Below, piece after piece: positions 25,971-34,521 of a DNA stretch of 48,999 nucleotides. The DNA lies in the NCBI RefSeq assembly GCF_000716545.1, contig NZ_JNWZ01000072.1, positions 1 through 48,999 of the forward strand, in the 5' to 3' direction. How positions within the stretch are numbered: position 1 is the stretch's first letter; each line of letters starts with the position of its first letter. The position numbers and the translations under genes are program-made. The notes beneath the pieces were generated by a model. It was not told the DNA's origin and made no database searches. It saw only the letters and a program-made list of their open reading frames with translations. The stretch is from Kitasatospora phosalacinea. Its GTDB lineage: Bacteria > Actinomycetota > Actinomycetes > Streptomycetales > Streptomycetaceae.

Positions 25971-28358
25971 CTCGTCGGCGGAGACCAGGCCGCCGGTCTT
26001 GATGTGGCGGGCCGGGTTGGCGCCGTCGGCGAGCAGTTCGCGGATCTCGGCGAGCGGCCGGCTGCCCTCGAACTTGACGTGCCCGGGCGAGACGCCGAGC
26101 CGCAGCGCGCCGCTCAGGCCGCCGTCGGGGCGGCGCAGCACGTCCAGCGCGGACGGCCCGGGGGCGGCGAAGACCGCGCAGTCGGAGAGCACGGCGAACG
26201 GCGGGGTGCCGAGTTCGGCGTGCAGCCGGACGAGTTTGCGGTGCAGGTTGACGGTGGCGGTGTCGATCACCAGGGCGCGCACCAGCGGGTCCCAGGTCGG
26301 GCGGTCGAGTGCGGCCCAGCGCTGGCCGGGGCGGTAGCCGAGGCCGCGCGGGCGTTCGCGGAACTTGCCGATGGTGCCCTTGGCGGTCTGCTTGACGGCG
26401 CCGAGCACGGCCAGTTCGGCCGGGTCGCCCTCGCCGAGCGCGGCCATCGCCGCCAGGAAGGCCGCCGGGTCCCGGTCGGCGAGGTCGAGCGGGACGCCGA
26501 GCGCGGCCATGGTGTCGACGTACGCCTGCCGCAACCGCTTGTGCCACGGGCCGAGGTAGGGCCCCGACTCGTGGCGCAGCCAGCCCTCGCTGGGGTGGAC
26601 GTCGGCGCCGAGCTCGACGGCGTACGCGAGTTTGGCGGTGCTGTACCAGGCGGGGCCGGTCGGGGCGCTGCCGTCGGCGGTGAACGGGTTGGGCAGCAGC
26701 GGGTCGAGGACGAGGCCGCTGAGGTCGGCGCGCCAACTGCCGGGGACCTTCTTGTCGAAGACCGGGTCCAGCTCGTGGACGGGCTCGGAGAGCGGGACGT
26801 TGAGCCGTCCGGCGGCGGCGAGGAAGGCCGTGTTGACGTCGAGTCCGACCGCGAACGGCGCGGCCTCCTCCTCGTCGGTGAGCGGGCGGTGCCAGTCCCA
26901 GGCCTCGGTGACCAGGACGGCGTCGTCCTCGCGTTCGGCGGCCAGCGGGTGCTCGTCGGGGACCTCGGGCGGCGCGGCGTCGAACGCCCGGGCCCGGGAG
27001 CCCTCCACCGGCCCTGACGTCCAGCCGCTGCCGGTGCGCACCGGCCGGGTCGGCGGGCGCAGCGCGGTGACGAGCTCCAGCCCGGAGACGGCGGTGGAGC
27101 CGCGCGGGGTGTGCACCCGGCGGGCGTACGTGCCGAGCAGGCGGGCGAGTTCGGGCGCGGCGAGCCCGTCGGGGACCTTCCAGCCGCCGCCGTCCAGCGC
27201 GCCCCAGGGCAGCACGCACAGCTGCACGCACTGCCGGCGGCCGGCCTCGGGTTCGCGGTAGATCCGGGCCCAGGGGCCGAAGCCGCGCCGGGTGAGTTGC
27301 CAGCCGTCCTTGGCCAGCGCCTTGACCTGCTTGTGGGTGTCGGGCAGCCGGCCGAGCCGGGCGACGTACTGGGTCTTCTCGTCGCGCCCGGCGGGCGGCA
27401 GGCCGAGTTCGGTGGCGGCGGCGTCGGTCAGCACCACCAGCGGGTCGCCGTCCTTGCCGTACCGGTGCAGCCGGGCCGATCCGAGCCGCGCCGTCAGCGC
27501 CCACTCCAGCAGCCCGGCCAGGCCGCGTCCGGTCGGCCGCTCCCCGGGCAGCTCCGCGCCGTCCGCGCCGTACGCCACCAGCCCGAGCCCGTCCGGCGCC
27601 ACCTCCACCACGGCCAGCGGCCCGGCCGGGAAGCGCGCGGCGGCGGCCTGCTCCCAGTCCTCCGCCCCGGCGGCCGGCCTGCGCGCCTTCCCGGCCACCG
27701 GCCTGGCCCTGCGGGCAGGCGCCGGCGGCGCGTCCGGCGCGGGCGCGAGCGTGGGAACGGACGCGGGAACGGGCGCGGGCGTGGCAAGGGGCGCGGGAAC
27801 GGGCGTGGCTGCGGCTGTGGGAACAGGCGCGGGTACGGCCGCGGGAACGGACGTGGGCGCGGGTGGCCGGCAGAAGCCGCCGAGGTGCATCGGCCTGCCC
27901 TGCGCGCGGTACACCGACGGCTGCCCGCACTGCACGCACGGCGCGGCGGCGGCCATCACCAGCGAACCGTCCGGGTGCTGATCGAGCATCACGGCCTGCT
28001 GCGGCGCCGCCACGGGCTCCGCCACCACCACCGTTCCCGGCTGCGGCTGCGGCTCCGGCTCCGGCTCCGGCCCCGGCTCCGGCGCTGCGGAAGGCGGCTC
28101 TTCCTCCGGTCCGAGCTGCGCGGCGATGCCCTCCAGCAGGCGCGCGTACGCGGCGCGGCCCTCGCCCTGCGGGTCGCGGCGTCCCTGCTCCCAGGCGGTG
28201 AGCGTGCTGGCGCTGATGCCCAGCGCCTGCGCGGTCTCGGCCTTGCCCAGCCCGTACCGCACCCGCAGGCGCTCGCGCTCGGCCGGTTCGGGGAGCGGGA
28301 CGGCCCGCCGGGGGCCGGATCCGAGCAGGGCGCCGATGGCGTCCGGAGTGCCGGTCAC
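25968..28358 (-). CDS. tap: Telomere-associated protein Tap
   Basis: 796 aa, GTG at 28358 with gaaggagg 6 nt upstream. The N-terminal XRE-type helix-turn-helix (about 28-65) reads ETAQALGISASTLTAWEQGR. A short Cys/His cluster follows (Cys141, Cys144, His158, Cys163), flanked by a Pro-Glu run (84-108) and a long Pro-Ala-Val linker (164-215). The large C-terminal region carries the Tap family core, including AVGLDVNTAFLAAAGRLNVP, AWYSTAKLAYAVELGADVHP, GTIGKFRERPRGLGYRPGQ and GHVKFEGSRPL, ending near HIKTGG. Tap binds the single-stranded 3' telomere overhang and recruits Tpg. Known Taps are about 740 residues, so the linker makes this one longer. Confidence 0.92.
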   Translation of the reverse strand: MTGTPDAIGALLGSGPRRAVPLPEPAERERLRVRYGLGKAETAQALGISASTLTAWEQGRRDPQGEGRAAYARLLEGIAAQLGPEEEPPSAAPEPGPEPEPEPQPQPGTVVVAEPVAAPQQAVMLDQHPDGSLVMAAAAPCVQCGQPSVYRAQGRPMHLGGFCRPPAPTSVPAAVPAPVPTAAATPVPAPLATPAPVPASVPTLAPAPDAPPAPARRARPVAGKARRPAAGAEDWEQAAAARFPAGPLAVVEVAPDGLGLVAYGADGAELPGERPTGRGLAGLLEWALTARLGSARLHRYGKDGDPLVVLTDAAATELGLPPAGRDEKTQYVARLGRLPDTHKQVKALAKDGWQLTRRGFGPWARIYREPEAGRRQCVQLCVLPWGALDGGGWKVPDGLAAPELARLLGTYARRVHTPRGSTAVSGLELVTALRPPTRPVRTGSGWTSGPVEGSRARAFDAAPPEVPDEHPLAAEREDDAVLVTEAWDWHRPLTDEEEAAPFAVGLDVNTAFLAAAGRLNVPLSEPVHELDPVFDKKVPGSWRADLSGLVLDPLLPNPFTADGSAPTGPAWYSTAKLAYAVELGADVHPSEGWLRHESGPYLGPWHKRLRQAYVDTMAALGVPLDLADRDPAAFLAAMAALGEGDPAELAVLGAVKQTAKGTIGKFRERPRGLGYRPGQRWAALDRPTWDPLVRALVIDTATVNLHRKLVRLHAELGTPPFAVLSDCAVFAAPGPSALDVLRRPDGGLSGALRLGVSPGHVKFEGSRPLAEIRELLADGANPARHIKTGGLVSADE

Positions 28359-28383
28359 CTCACGCCTCCTTCGCCCGCGGAGC

Positions 28384-28398
28384 GCCGGTCGAACCGGC
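28384..28398. promoter_or_regulatory. Short palindrome upstream of tap
   Basis: gccggtcgaaccggc: 6-bp arms around a 3-nt centre, 26 bp upstream of the tap start. It is a possible regulatory site; no -10/-35 pair is convincing in the 189-bp gap. Confidence 0.25.
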
Positions 28399-28547
28399 TC
28401 CGCTCCCGTGCCGCGCTGCCGGGCGGGGGCCACACATCGTGCCGCTGCACCTCTTCTTGCATCCTGCCGAACGGTCGAACTCCCGCCCAACATAGACATG
28501 CCCCGAGCAGCGGCACAAGCAAGCCCGCCCCGAGCCGCCGTTCCCGG

Positions 28548-28997
28548 CTACGCCCCGACCTCGGCGACCCGCACGGGGAACGGTTCGGGCTCCGGCTCGA
28601 CCAGGTCTCCGCTTCCCTCCAGGTCGTCCCACGGCACCGAACCCGGACTCCCGTCGGCCAGGTGCCCATCGATGATCGGCTTCAGATCGGTCACCGGGTA
28701 GTACGGACCGCCGAACGGCAGCCTCTCCCGGTCCACCGAACCGGTGGGGCGACGCAGTTGGCCGGCCTGCCGGTCGTGCCAGACGTAGAAGGCGGCGGGC
28801 CCGCCGTAGGGCAGTTCCGCGATGCGGCGCCGGATTCCGTCGGCGGTGTCCCGGAACGCTGCCACCACCTCGGTGGCGGACGGGGCCGGTCCGCTGCCCG
28901 GACCGATCAGCCAGGTGTCGACCCGCAGTTCCTCCGTCCGGTGAGAGGGATCGAGTACGAGTGCTTCGTCCGCCACTTCGGCGATCCAGGTCGGCAT
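28548..28997 (-). CDS. Hypothetical protein (149 aa)
   Basis: I do not recognise this protein. ATG at 28997 is the most likely start, but the ribosome site (gaggtg) lies almost against it, so a different start is possible. It has no signal peptide or membrane segment, is acidic overall, and contains VVAAFRDTADGIRRRIAELP, FYVWHDRQAGQLR and VTDLKPIIDGHLADG. The C-terminus is Glu/Pro-rich (EPEPEPFPVRV). It lies upstream of tap in the same direction (189-bp gap). Codon use looks like its neighbours. Confidence 0.6.
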   Translation of the reverse strand: MPTWIAEVADEALVLDPSHRTEELRVDTWLIGPGSGPAPSATEVVAAFRDTADGIRRRIAELPYGGPAAFYVWHDRQAGQLRRPTGSVDRERLPFGGPYYPVTDLKPIIDGHLADGSPGSVPWDDLEGSGDLVEPEPEPFPVRVAEVGA

Positions 28998-29213
28998 CAC
29001 CTCGCAAGCACGTCCCGCCAGCGGACAGGCGAACGGTCCGACCGGCGCCGAGCCGGGCGCTCGCCTGTTCGTCGGGTGAAAGCGGCAGTTCAGATGTGAC
29101 ACTTCAACGCCATGTCGTGACGCTGAGTACGGAAAGCCGCCGCCCGGGTGACGGCCCGTCATGAAAGGCGGTCCTCCGCGTACCCGGTCCGTCGGGGTCT
29201 CGTTGGGTGGGGC

Positions 29214-29786
29214 ATGGAAAAGATGATCACTTGCGCGGCGGCCGGGCTCTTGCTCCTGACCGCCGCGGCGGGCCCCGCGAACGCGGCCGGCACCCAACGC
29301 TCCGACGCCCAACGCTCCGACACCCACCTGGTGTTCGGACGCGGCGTCGCGGCCTGCCCGAGCGACGCGTTCTGCCTCTACGAGCACGAGGACTACAACG
29401 AACGGCAGACCGGCCGGATCCGGGTGTTCCGACAGGAGAAGCGCGGCGCCACCACTCCCCGGCTGGACCTGGCCCGCACCGGGACGTTCGGGTTCGGGCG
29501 CTCGGCGGTGGCCAACGACAAGGGCTTCGCCACCATCCGGCTCTCCCCCAACACCTGCTCCACGGTGCACAACCCGGCCCGCGACTGGGAGTACCTGATC
29601 TTCCTCCCGGACAGCGGCTACCCGGAGCGCACCGCCCGCGTCCCCGACCTGGGCCGGGCGAAGGGCATCCACCACACCGCGCGGGAGGTGGACGGGCAGG
29701 GCCGCCAGGTGGTCTCCGGACGCACCCTCGATCTGAACGACCGGGCCCGCTGCCTGCTCTTCGACGAGTCCACCCCTGGACTGTGA
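29214..29786 (+). CDS. Secreted peptidase inhibitor family I36-like protein
   Basis: 190 aa, ATG at 29214 (a second ATG at 29223 is possible). A signal peptide of about 25 residues ends ANA/AG. The mature N-terminus has a small repeat (QRSDAQRSDTH). The motif CPSDAFCLYEHEDYNERQTG resembles the beta-gamma-crystallin-like I36 domain (C..G.FCLYE...Y.G) found in many secreted Streptomyces proteins, including the metalloprotease inhibitor SMPI. The second half (DWEYLIFLPDSGYPE...CLLFDES) has no motif I can name. Function as an inhibitor is not proven by the fold. It is divergent from the 149-aa gene. Confidence 0.7.
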   Translation: MEKMITCAAAGLLLLTAAAGPANAAGTQRSDAQRSDTHLVFGRGVAACPSDAFCLYEHEDYNERQTGRIRVFRQEKRGATTPRLDLARTGTFGFGRSAVANDKGFATIRLSPNTCSTVHNPARDWEYLIFLPDSGYPERTARVPDLGRAKGIHHTAREVDGQGRQVVSGRTLDLNDRARCLLFDESTPGL

Positions 29787-29896
29787 AGCCCCGCCAACGG
29801 CCCCCGCCTGACCCTGCCGGGCCCGGTCGCCAGGCGGGTCTCGGCCCACCCCGGCTCGGCACGGCCCCGCCCCTGCCCTGTCGTCGGGCCCTTCCC

Positions 29897-30247
29897 TCAC
29901 TGCCCGGGGTGGTCGACGAACACGTAGGTCTCCCGGTCGAGTTCGGTGACCTCCACGCAGAACGCGGCCGGCACCCGGACGTACCCGCGCAGCAGGTCGG
30001 TCACCCGGGCCGTGAGCGCGCCCCTGGCCCCGGCACTGCGGCCGGCCAGGACCTTGATCTCCACCATCACCACGGCGTCCGTCGACGCGCCGTCACCGAC
30101 CAGGTGCCGCGCGGCCGGACGCACCAGCGTCTTGCAGTCGTCCAGCCGGGCGTCGATGACCTCGGGAATCAGCTGGTGCACCTCCTTCGCGAAGCCCAGC
30201 ACGTCGAACTCCAGGCCCGGCGAGTGGTCAATCAGGATCTGCGGCAC
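29897..30247 (-). CDS. Tautomerase-superfamily protein, 5-carboxymethyl-2-hydroxymuconate isomerase-like
   Basis: 116 aa, GTG start at 30247 with ggggaggg 8 nt upstream. After removal of the initiator the chain begins PQILIDHSPG, giving the N-terminal proline that is the catalytic base in tautomerase-superfamily enzymes. Length and the features LGFAKEVHQLIPEVIDARLDDCKT, VEIKVLAGRS and CVEVTELDRETYV match the CHMI family, which isomerises an intermediate of homoprotocatechuate degradation. No other gene of that pathway is nearby, so the physiological substrate is open. Confidence 0.75.
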   Translation of the reverse strand: MPQILIDHSPGLEFDVLGFAKEVHQLIPEVIDARLDDCKTLVRPAARHLVGDGASTDAVVMVEIKVLAGRSAGARGALTARVTDLLRGYVRVPAAFCVEVTELDRETYVFVDHPGQ

Positions 30248-30357
30248 GACGGTCGCCCTCCCCGGACGGCGGGCCGCACCGGGGCCTTCCCGGGTCGCCG
30301 CGTCCGTGATCCAGAACATAGTCCCGCGACGACACCACCGGCGGGCATACTGGCGCA

Positions 30358-31434
30358 ATGCCCGACCGCCGCCAGCCCGATGCCGTCGAGCCCCCGGACC
30401 CGTTCGAGGGGCTCGTCCTGGACGAGGATTTCGTCCGCTCCGCGACCGTGAGCGAACCGTCCGCCCGGGCCCGGATGCTCGCCGAGCGCTGGCGCCGCGA
30501 ACCCCCGGTCGACCCCGGCGGCCGCCGCTGGTCCATGGACGGCCCGGCCGCTTCCCGCCGCTCCGGCCGGGGCCGTTCCGCCGGGCGCCCCGGACGCTTC
30601 TCCCGGCTCCGCGGGCCGCGCCGCCGCCGGGACGGCGAACCGCTCGGCGCCCGGTTCCGCACCCTCAGCCGGGGCGAGCGCTGGACCGCCGTGCTCGGCA
30701 CGCTGATCGTCCTGCTGGTGGTCGGCGGGCTGCTGTTCGGCCCGAACCGGGCGCACACCCCGCAGATCGCGTCCCCCGGCGCCCAGCCGGGCAGCCCGCG
30801 CCCCGCCGGCGACCGGACGCTTCCGGGCGGCGGCACGTTCGCCGGCAGCGAGTGCGGGCAGCACGGCTACCACCGTTTCCCGGCCGCCGCCGACCCGCTT
30901 CCTGGCGGGGAGTCCACCGGGCCCTGGCTGCGCTTCGACTCCTACGGCTACCGGCCTGCGGAGGCCGGGCTGCCCGACCAGCCCGGTGAATTCGCGTTCG
31001 ACCTGCGGCTCGGCTCCGGTTCGGACGTCGCGCTGGCACTCGCCGCACCGCTGGGCGGTTCGGGCGTGGCGGTCGAGATCGAGGGGCCGGACGGCGTGGT
31101 GGCCGCCGCGTACGGGCTGCCCGCCACGGTGCGGGGCGCCGACCACACCCCCGACGGCCAGGGCTGGCTGGTCACCGAGGACGGCGCGTCCGCCCACGTG
31201 GTGCTGCCGGCCGCCGCCCTCTGCCCGGGCGTCGACGCACAGGCGCTGGCCGCCGGCCTGATGCCGCGGACCGACGGCGGCAACACGGTCACCGGGCCCG
31301 CGCCCTACACCCTCACGGTGTCGGTGGCCGACTCCGAGGTCGCCGAGGTGCGCCGCACCGCGGGCTCGAAGCTCCACGGCGAGGTGCTGGCAACCACCAA
31401 CCAACCGCCGCAGCAGACCGCGAAGCCGGTCTGA
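30358..31434 (+). CDS. Single-pass membrane protein with SCO2583/SCO2584-like N-terminal domain
   Basis: 358 aa, ATG at 30358 with no clear ribosome site, so possibly leaderless. The N-terminal DPFEGLVLDEDFVRSATVSE...ARMLAERWRREPP resembles the N-terminal domain of S. coelicolor SCO2583/SCO2584-type proteins, which are linked to spore-wall synthesis (recalled, not checked). A very basic Arg-rich stretch (65-92) is followed by one transmembrane helix (about 110-130, LGTLIVLLVVGGLLFG). The rest is extracytoplasmic and beta-rich, with two cysteines (CGQHGYHRFP and ALCPGVDA). Function is unknown. Confidence 0.72.
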   Translation: MPDRRQPDAVEPPDPFEGLVLDEDFVRSATVSEPSARARMLAERWRREPPVDPGGRRWSMDGPAASRRSGRGRSAGRPGRFSRLRGPRRRRDGEPLGARFRTLSRGERWTAVLGTLIVLLVVGGLLFGPNRAHTPQIASPGAQPGSPRPAGDRTLPGGGTFAGSECGQHGYHRFPAAADPLPGGESTGPWLRFDSYGYRPAEAGLPDQPGEFAFDLRLGSGSDVALALAAPLGGSGVAVEIEGPDGVVAAAYGLPATVRGADHTPDGQGWLVTEDGASAHVVLPAAALCPGVDAQALAAGLMPRTDGGNTVTGPAPYTLTVSVADSEVAEVRRTAGSKLHGEVLATTNQPPQQTAKPV

Positions 31435-31855
31435 CCGGAGCACCGACCTGACCGGAGCACCGGTCCGGCTGTGAACCTGGCCCGCCCAGGGAGGAGCCTC
31501 GGCCGCGCAGCGGGGGCCGCCCGCCCGGCGGAGGCGAGGATGACCCCACCCCGGAGCCACCCGCCGCCTCCGCGGTGGGTGACCTGCGGTTTTCCTAGCG
31601 TTGACGGTGTCCCGGAACGAGCCTCACCGGGGCGCCGTCTCCCAGGAAGGCCTCACCATGTCGCCCCGCCTGCGCCGTTCCGCCTCCGGTCGCCGCCTCC
31701 TTCGCCGACCGCGCGGTCTTCCTGGCCGACGGTGCCCTGGTCCGCGAGATCCGCTTCCCCGGCCCGCGCGCCTTCGCGCTGTCCAGTTGTCAAGGACCCG
31801 ATCGCCGGTGGTGGAGTTCCCGGTGGGCGGCGGGCCGGGCGCCAGGGTCATCCCG
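31435..31855. other. Intergenic stretch with decayed coding remnants
   Basis: 421 bp without an intact gene. It has a 14-bp direct repeat (ctgaccggagcacc at 31431-31444 and 31448-31461), a start-like ATG at 31658 with caggaagg upstream whose frame leads nowhere recognisable, and the ABC-ATPase fragment at 31689-31790. Confidence 0.6.
31689..31790 (+). pseudogene. Fragment of an ABC transporter ATP-binding protein C-terminus
   Basis: The plus frame from 31689 reads VAASFADRAVFLADGALV and then REIRFPG. This is the segment after the switch histidine in MacB/BceA-type export ATPases (typically ..A.YADRVVFL.DG.IV). No Walker or signature motif remains upstream, and downstream the frame turns into unrelated sequence. 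It is a remnant of a deleted transporter gene. Confidence 0.6.
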
Positions 31856-33316
31856 TCATGGTCGGCCGAGCAGCTGGGTGCCGGCGGTGCTCGCCGTCCG
31901 GGTGGTGAAGAAATCGGTGAACCCGTTCACGAACTCCTCCTCGGTGATCTGGCCGTCCCCGTCGGTGTCCAGTTGCCGGAAGCCGTGGGTCAGTTCGGCC
32001 GGGTGCACGCGGGAGCCGCCGAACAGGGTGCGGTACTCCTCCGCGTCCAGCAGGCCGCTGTGGTCGAGGTCGGCGGCTCTGAACATGGCGCGGACCGCGA
32101 CGTGCAGGCCCTGGGCGAGATAGGTCGGGTCGCGGTCGATGCCGGCGAGCATCGCGGTGACGAACTCCTCGCAGGAGATCTCCCCGTTCCCGCCGGTGTC
32201 CGCGGTGGCCAGCAGGTGGTGCCACCAGGCGTCGAAGGCCGCGTAGACGGCGGACTCGCCGGCCTGGTCCAGTTCCAGGGGCCAGCAGACGTTGTGCGCC
32301 ATCGCCTCGAAGTCGGCGGAGGTCAGCCGCCCGTCCCCGGTCTGGTCCATCACCTGGCGGTAGAACGCGGCGATCCGCCCCGGCCGGTTGTCCCGGCGTG
32401 GTCGGACGGGCCGGACCGGACGCGGCGCCCCGGCCCGTTGCGGCCGGGCCCGGTCGCCGCTGGGCAGGGTGCGGTAGCGCAGCCGGTCGGGCAGTTGCGC
32501 CGCGACCACCCGGGCTCCGTGGTGGACGGCCCAGGAGAGCGCGGCCGCGCCCCGGCTGCGTGGCAGACCGAACTTGGCGCGGAACTCCGGTGGCAGGTCG
32601 GCCAGCGTGAGCGTGGTCAGGAAGCGGGCGACGAGTCCGCGCAGCAGCGGCCAGGCGGGGCGCAACCGGCCGAGGCGGCGCGGGGCCGGTGCGCGGGTCA
32701 GGACGGTGTACAGCATGTCCTGGGCCGTTTCGGTGAGTTCCAGGGTGTCCCTGATGGTGGCGTCGATGTACGCGGGGACGTCGGCGGCGGTGGGCGGGAA
32801 CAGCTCGTCGGGGAGTTCGAAGGCCGCGCAGACCTGGCGGAACTCCCGGTAGAGTCGGTCCAGTTGGGCGGGTGTCAGCGGGCGCCCGGAGAGGGCCCGC
32901 AGGGCGGTCATCGCCTCGTACAAGGTCACCAGCACCCAGACCCGGACGGCCGGGTCGAGCGCGGTGTAGGGGCGGCCCCGGCTGTCGGTCCCGGTGATCC
33001 GGCGGTGGCTGCGTTCGAGCCGTTGGATCTCCCGGCGCAGTGCCTCCTGGTCGGAGAAGAACAGGCGGCGGCCGCTGTCCATGGTGTGCTCGATGCGGCG
33101 CCACGGGTGGCTGCGGTAGGTGGAGAGTTGGCCGACTCCGGCGGCGACCGCCGGGTGCGCGTTCTGCAGGACCAGCAGCCGCCAGGCGACCAGTACGATC
33201 CGCTGCTCGCCCAGGGTGCGGCGCAGCATCGAGCCCGCTCCGGCCGCTGCGGCGGCCGCCCCGGCCCGGCCCCGGCTCCCGGTGGCGCCGCCGCCCGTGC
33301 TGGTGGTTCCCGTCAT
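31856..33316 (-). CDS. Fusion of MpaB-type oxygenase (DUF2236) domain with four EF-hands
   Basis: 486 aa, ATG at 33316 with a ggggggag site 8 nt upstream. Residues about 28-265 look like the DUF2236/MpaB family (LLVLQNAHPAVAAGVGQLST, PWRRIEHTM, VRVWVLVTLYEAM), which includes heme-dependent oxygenases related to latex-clearing protein. After an Arg/Pro-rich linker (285-312), four canonical EF-hand loops follow: 324-335 (DQTGDGRLTSAD), 373-384 (DTGGNGEISCEE), 416-427 (DLDHSGLLDAEE) and 450-461 (DTDGDGQITEEE), with calerythrin-like spacing. No signal peptide. The two parts are normally separate proteins. I infer a calcium-responsive oxygenase-like protein; activity is unknown. Confidence 0.85.
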   Translation of the reverse strand: MTGTTSTGGGATGSRGRAGAAAAAAGAGSMLRRTLGEQRIVLVAWRLLVLQNAHPAVAAGVGQLSTYRSHPWRRIEHTMDSGRRLFFSDQEALRREIQRLERSHRRITGTDSRGRPYTALDPAVRVWVLVTLYEAMTALRALSGRPLTPAQLDRLYREFRQVCAAFELPDELFPPTAADVPAYIDATIRDTLELTETAQDMLYTVLTRAPAPRRLGRLRPAWPLLRGLVARFLTTLTLADLPPEFRAKFGLPRSRGAAALSWAVHHGARVVAAQLPDRLRYRTLPSGDRARPQRAGAPRPVRPVRPRRDNRPGRIAAFYRQVMDQTGDGRLTSADFEAMAHNVCWPLELDQAGESAVYAAFDAWWHHLLATADTGGNGEISCEEFVTAMLAGIDRDPTYLAQGLHVAVRAMFRAADLDHSGLLDAEEYRTLFGGSRVHPAELTHGFRQLDTDGDGQITEEEFVNGFTDFFTTRTASTAGTQLLGRP

Positions 33317-33619
33317 GGTTCGCTCCCCCCTGGGCACTTCGGGCCCGGTAGTCCGACCTGCGCCGCGTGCTGCCTTTCGTCTCGTCGGCAACCCTAGGGG
33401 CCGCTGTGGCGGGAACCCTGGCCTACGGAGGTCAAACCACCCCGTGGAGCGAATCTTCGTGCGATTCTTCACTCGCCCGAGCGGAGCGCGGTCAAGCACA
33501 ATTGACGCCTCGTCAGCAGTCGTGCCGCAGGCCGCGCCGGGAACCGTTCCGGAGGTCGCGCCGGGAACCGCGGCGGGGCTCTCGCCGAACGCGGGGGGAC
33601 CGCCCGGCCGCGGGGCCGG
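33317..33619. other. Intergenic region, 303 bp
   Basis: It holds the leader and promoter of the EF-hand fusion gene (minus strand; a TTGACC element lies near 33491-33496) and the 3' side of the DUF4253 gene. A short direct repeat, gccgggaaccg, occurs twice near 33536-33572. No coding sequence or strong hairpin was seen. Confidence 0.4.
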
Positions 33620-34471
33620 TCAGTCCCACCAGAACGACCACCGCTCCGCCCCGATCAGCCCGGCGGCGTACTCGGTGAGCGTGCCCGCGCCCTGGAAGAT
33701 GTTGTCGGGGCAGAACGCCAGGTGCTCGGCGGCGATCCGGAGCGCGCCGCGCTCGTCGCCGGGCGGCGCGGCCACGCTCAACTCCAGGTCCGCGAAGCCG
33801 ACCTGGACCAGCCGGGTGCCGTAGCGGCGCTCCCAATCCAGCAGGACGGCGGACACCTTGGCGATGTCGTCCTCGTGGTTGACCGGGCCGGACCACCCGC
33901 AGGCGGTGAGCGCCCCGGCCCCGCTGCCGGCGGCGACCAGTCCGATCCGCAGCCGCGCGTCGCGCGCGAGCAGTTCGCGGGCGAGCGCCCGGGCCGCCCC
34001 GTCGGGGTCGCCGACCCGCTCGGCGGCGGGCGCGGTGCCGGGCCAGCCGTCGAGGAACGGCGCGATGGAGCTCCCGAGTTCGGAGGCCTCCTCCGGGTCG
34101 AGCGGCTCGCCGTCGGAGTCCACCACCGTGGAGTACTCCCAGCCGGTGCGCAGCAGTGCGGCCGGGTCGTACCAGTCGGGTTCGCTGGCGGAGGCGGTGC
34201 TGAGCTCGCCCGTCCCCCACGGCCTGAACTCCTCGTCCTCCGCCCGCAGCGGCGCGAGCAGCAGTGGCCACAGCCCGGTGCGCGGGTGCGCGCGGTGGAG
34301 TTCCTCCCACAGCCCGAGCGGTGCGGGCCCGTCGCTCAGCCAGAGCACGGGGGCGGTGTCCTCTCCGCCGTCGAGGGGGCTGATCAGCCGCCCGGCCGGC
34401 AGCAGCCCGGCCACGGCGCTCGGGTCGCCGCCTGGCAGGAGACGGCGCAGATCGTGCTCGGCATCGGTCAT
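33620..34471 (-). CDS. DUF4253 domain-containing protein
   Basis: 283 aa, ATG at 34471; no ribosome-binding site is visible, so the mRNA may be leaderless. The C-terminal part matches the DUF4253 pattern: LDWERRYGTRLVQVGFADLEL, AAEHLAFCPDNIFQG, TLTEYAAGLI and a terminal WSFWWD. No signal peptide, no membrane segment, acidic. The family has no assigned function. It stands alone on the minus strand. Confidence 0.8.
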   Translation of the reverse strand: MTDAEHDLRRLLPGGDPSAVAGLLPAGRLISPLDGGEDTAPVLWLSDGPAPLGLWEELHRAHPRTGLWPLLLAPLRAEDEEFRPWGTGELSTASASEPDWYDPAALLRTGWEYSTVVDSDGEPLDPEEASELGSSIAPFLDGWPGTAPAAERVGDPDGAARALARELLARDARLRIGLVAAGSGAGALTACGWSGPVNHEDDIAKVSAVLLDWERRYGTRLVQVGFADLELSVAAPPGDERGALRIAAEHLAFCPDNIFQGAGTLTEYAAGLIGAERWSFWWD

Positions 34472-34521
34472 GCGAACACGCTAGCGACCACCGCCGACGA
34501 TCCCCGCCACCGCACCGCCGC

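Noticed and set aside
27494..27787. Short-repeat region in tap considered as a CRISPR or minisatellite array
   Set aside because: The repeats are imperfect, lie in frame within Tap and simply encode its Pro/Ala linker. No regular spacers exist anywhere in the window.
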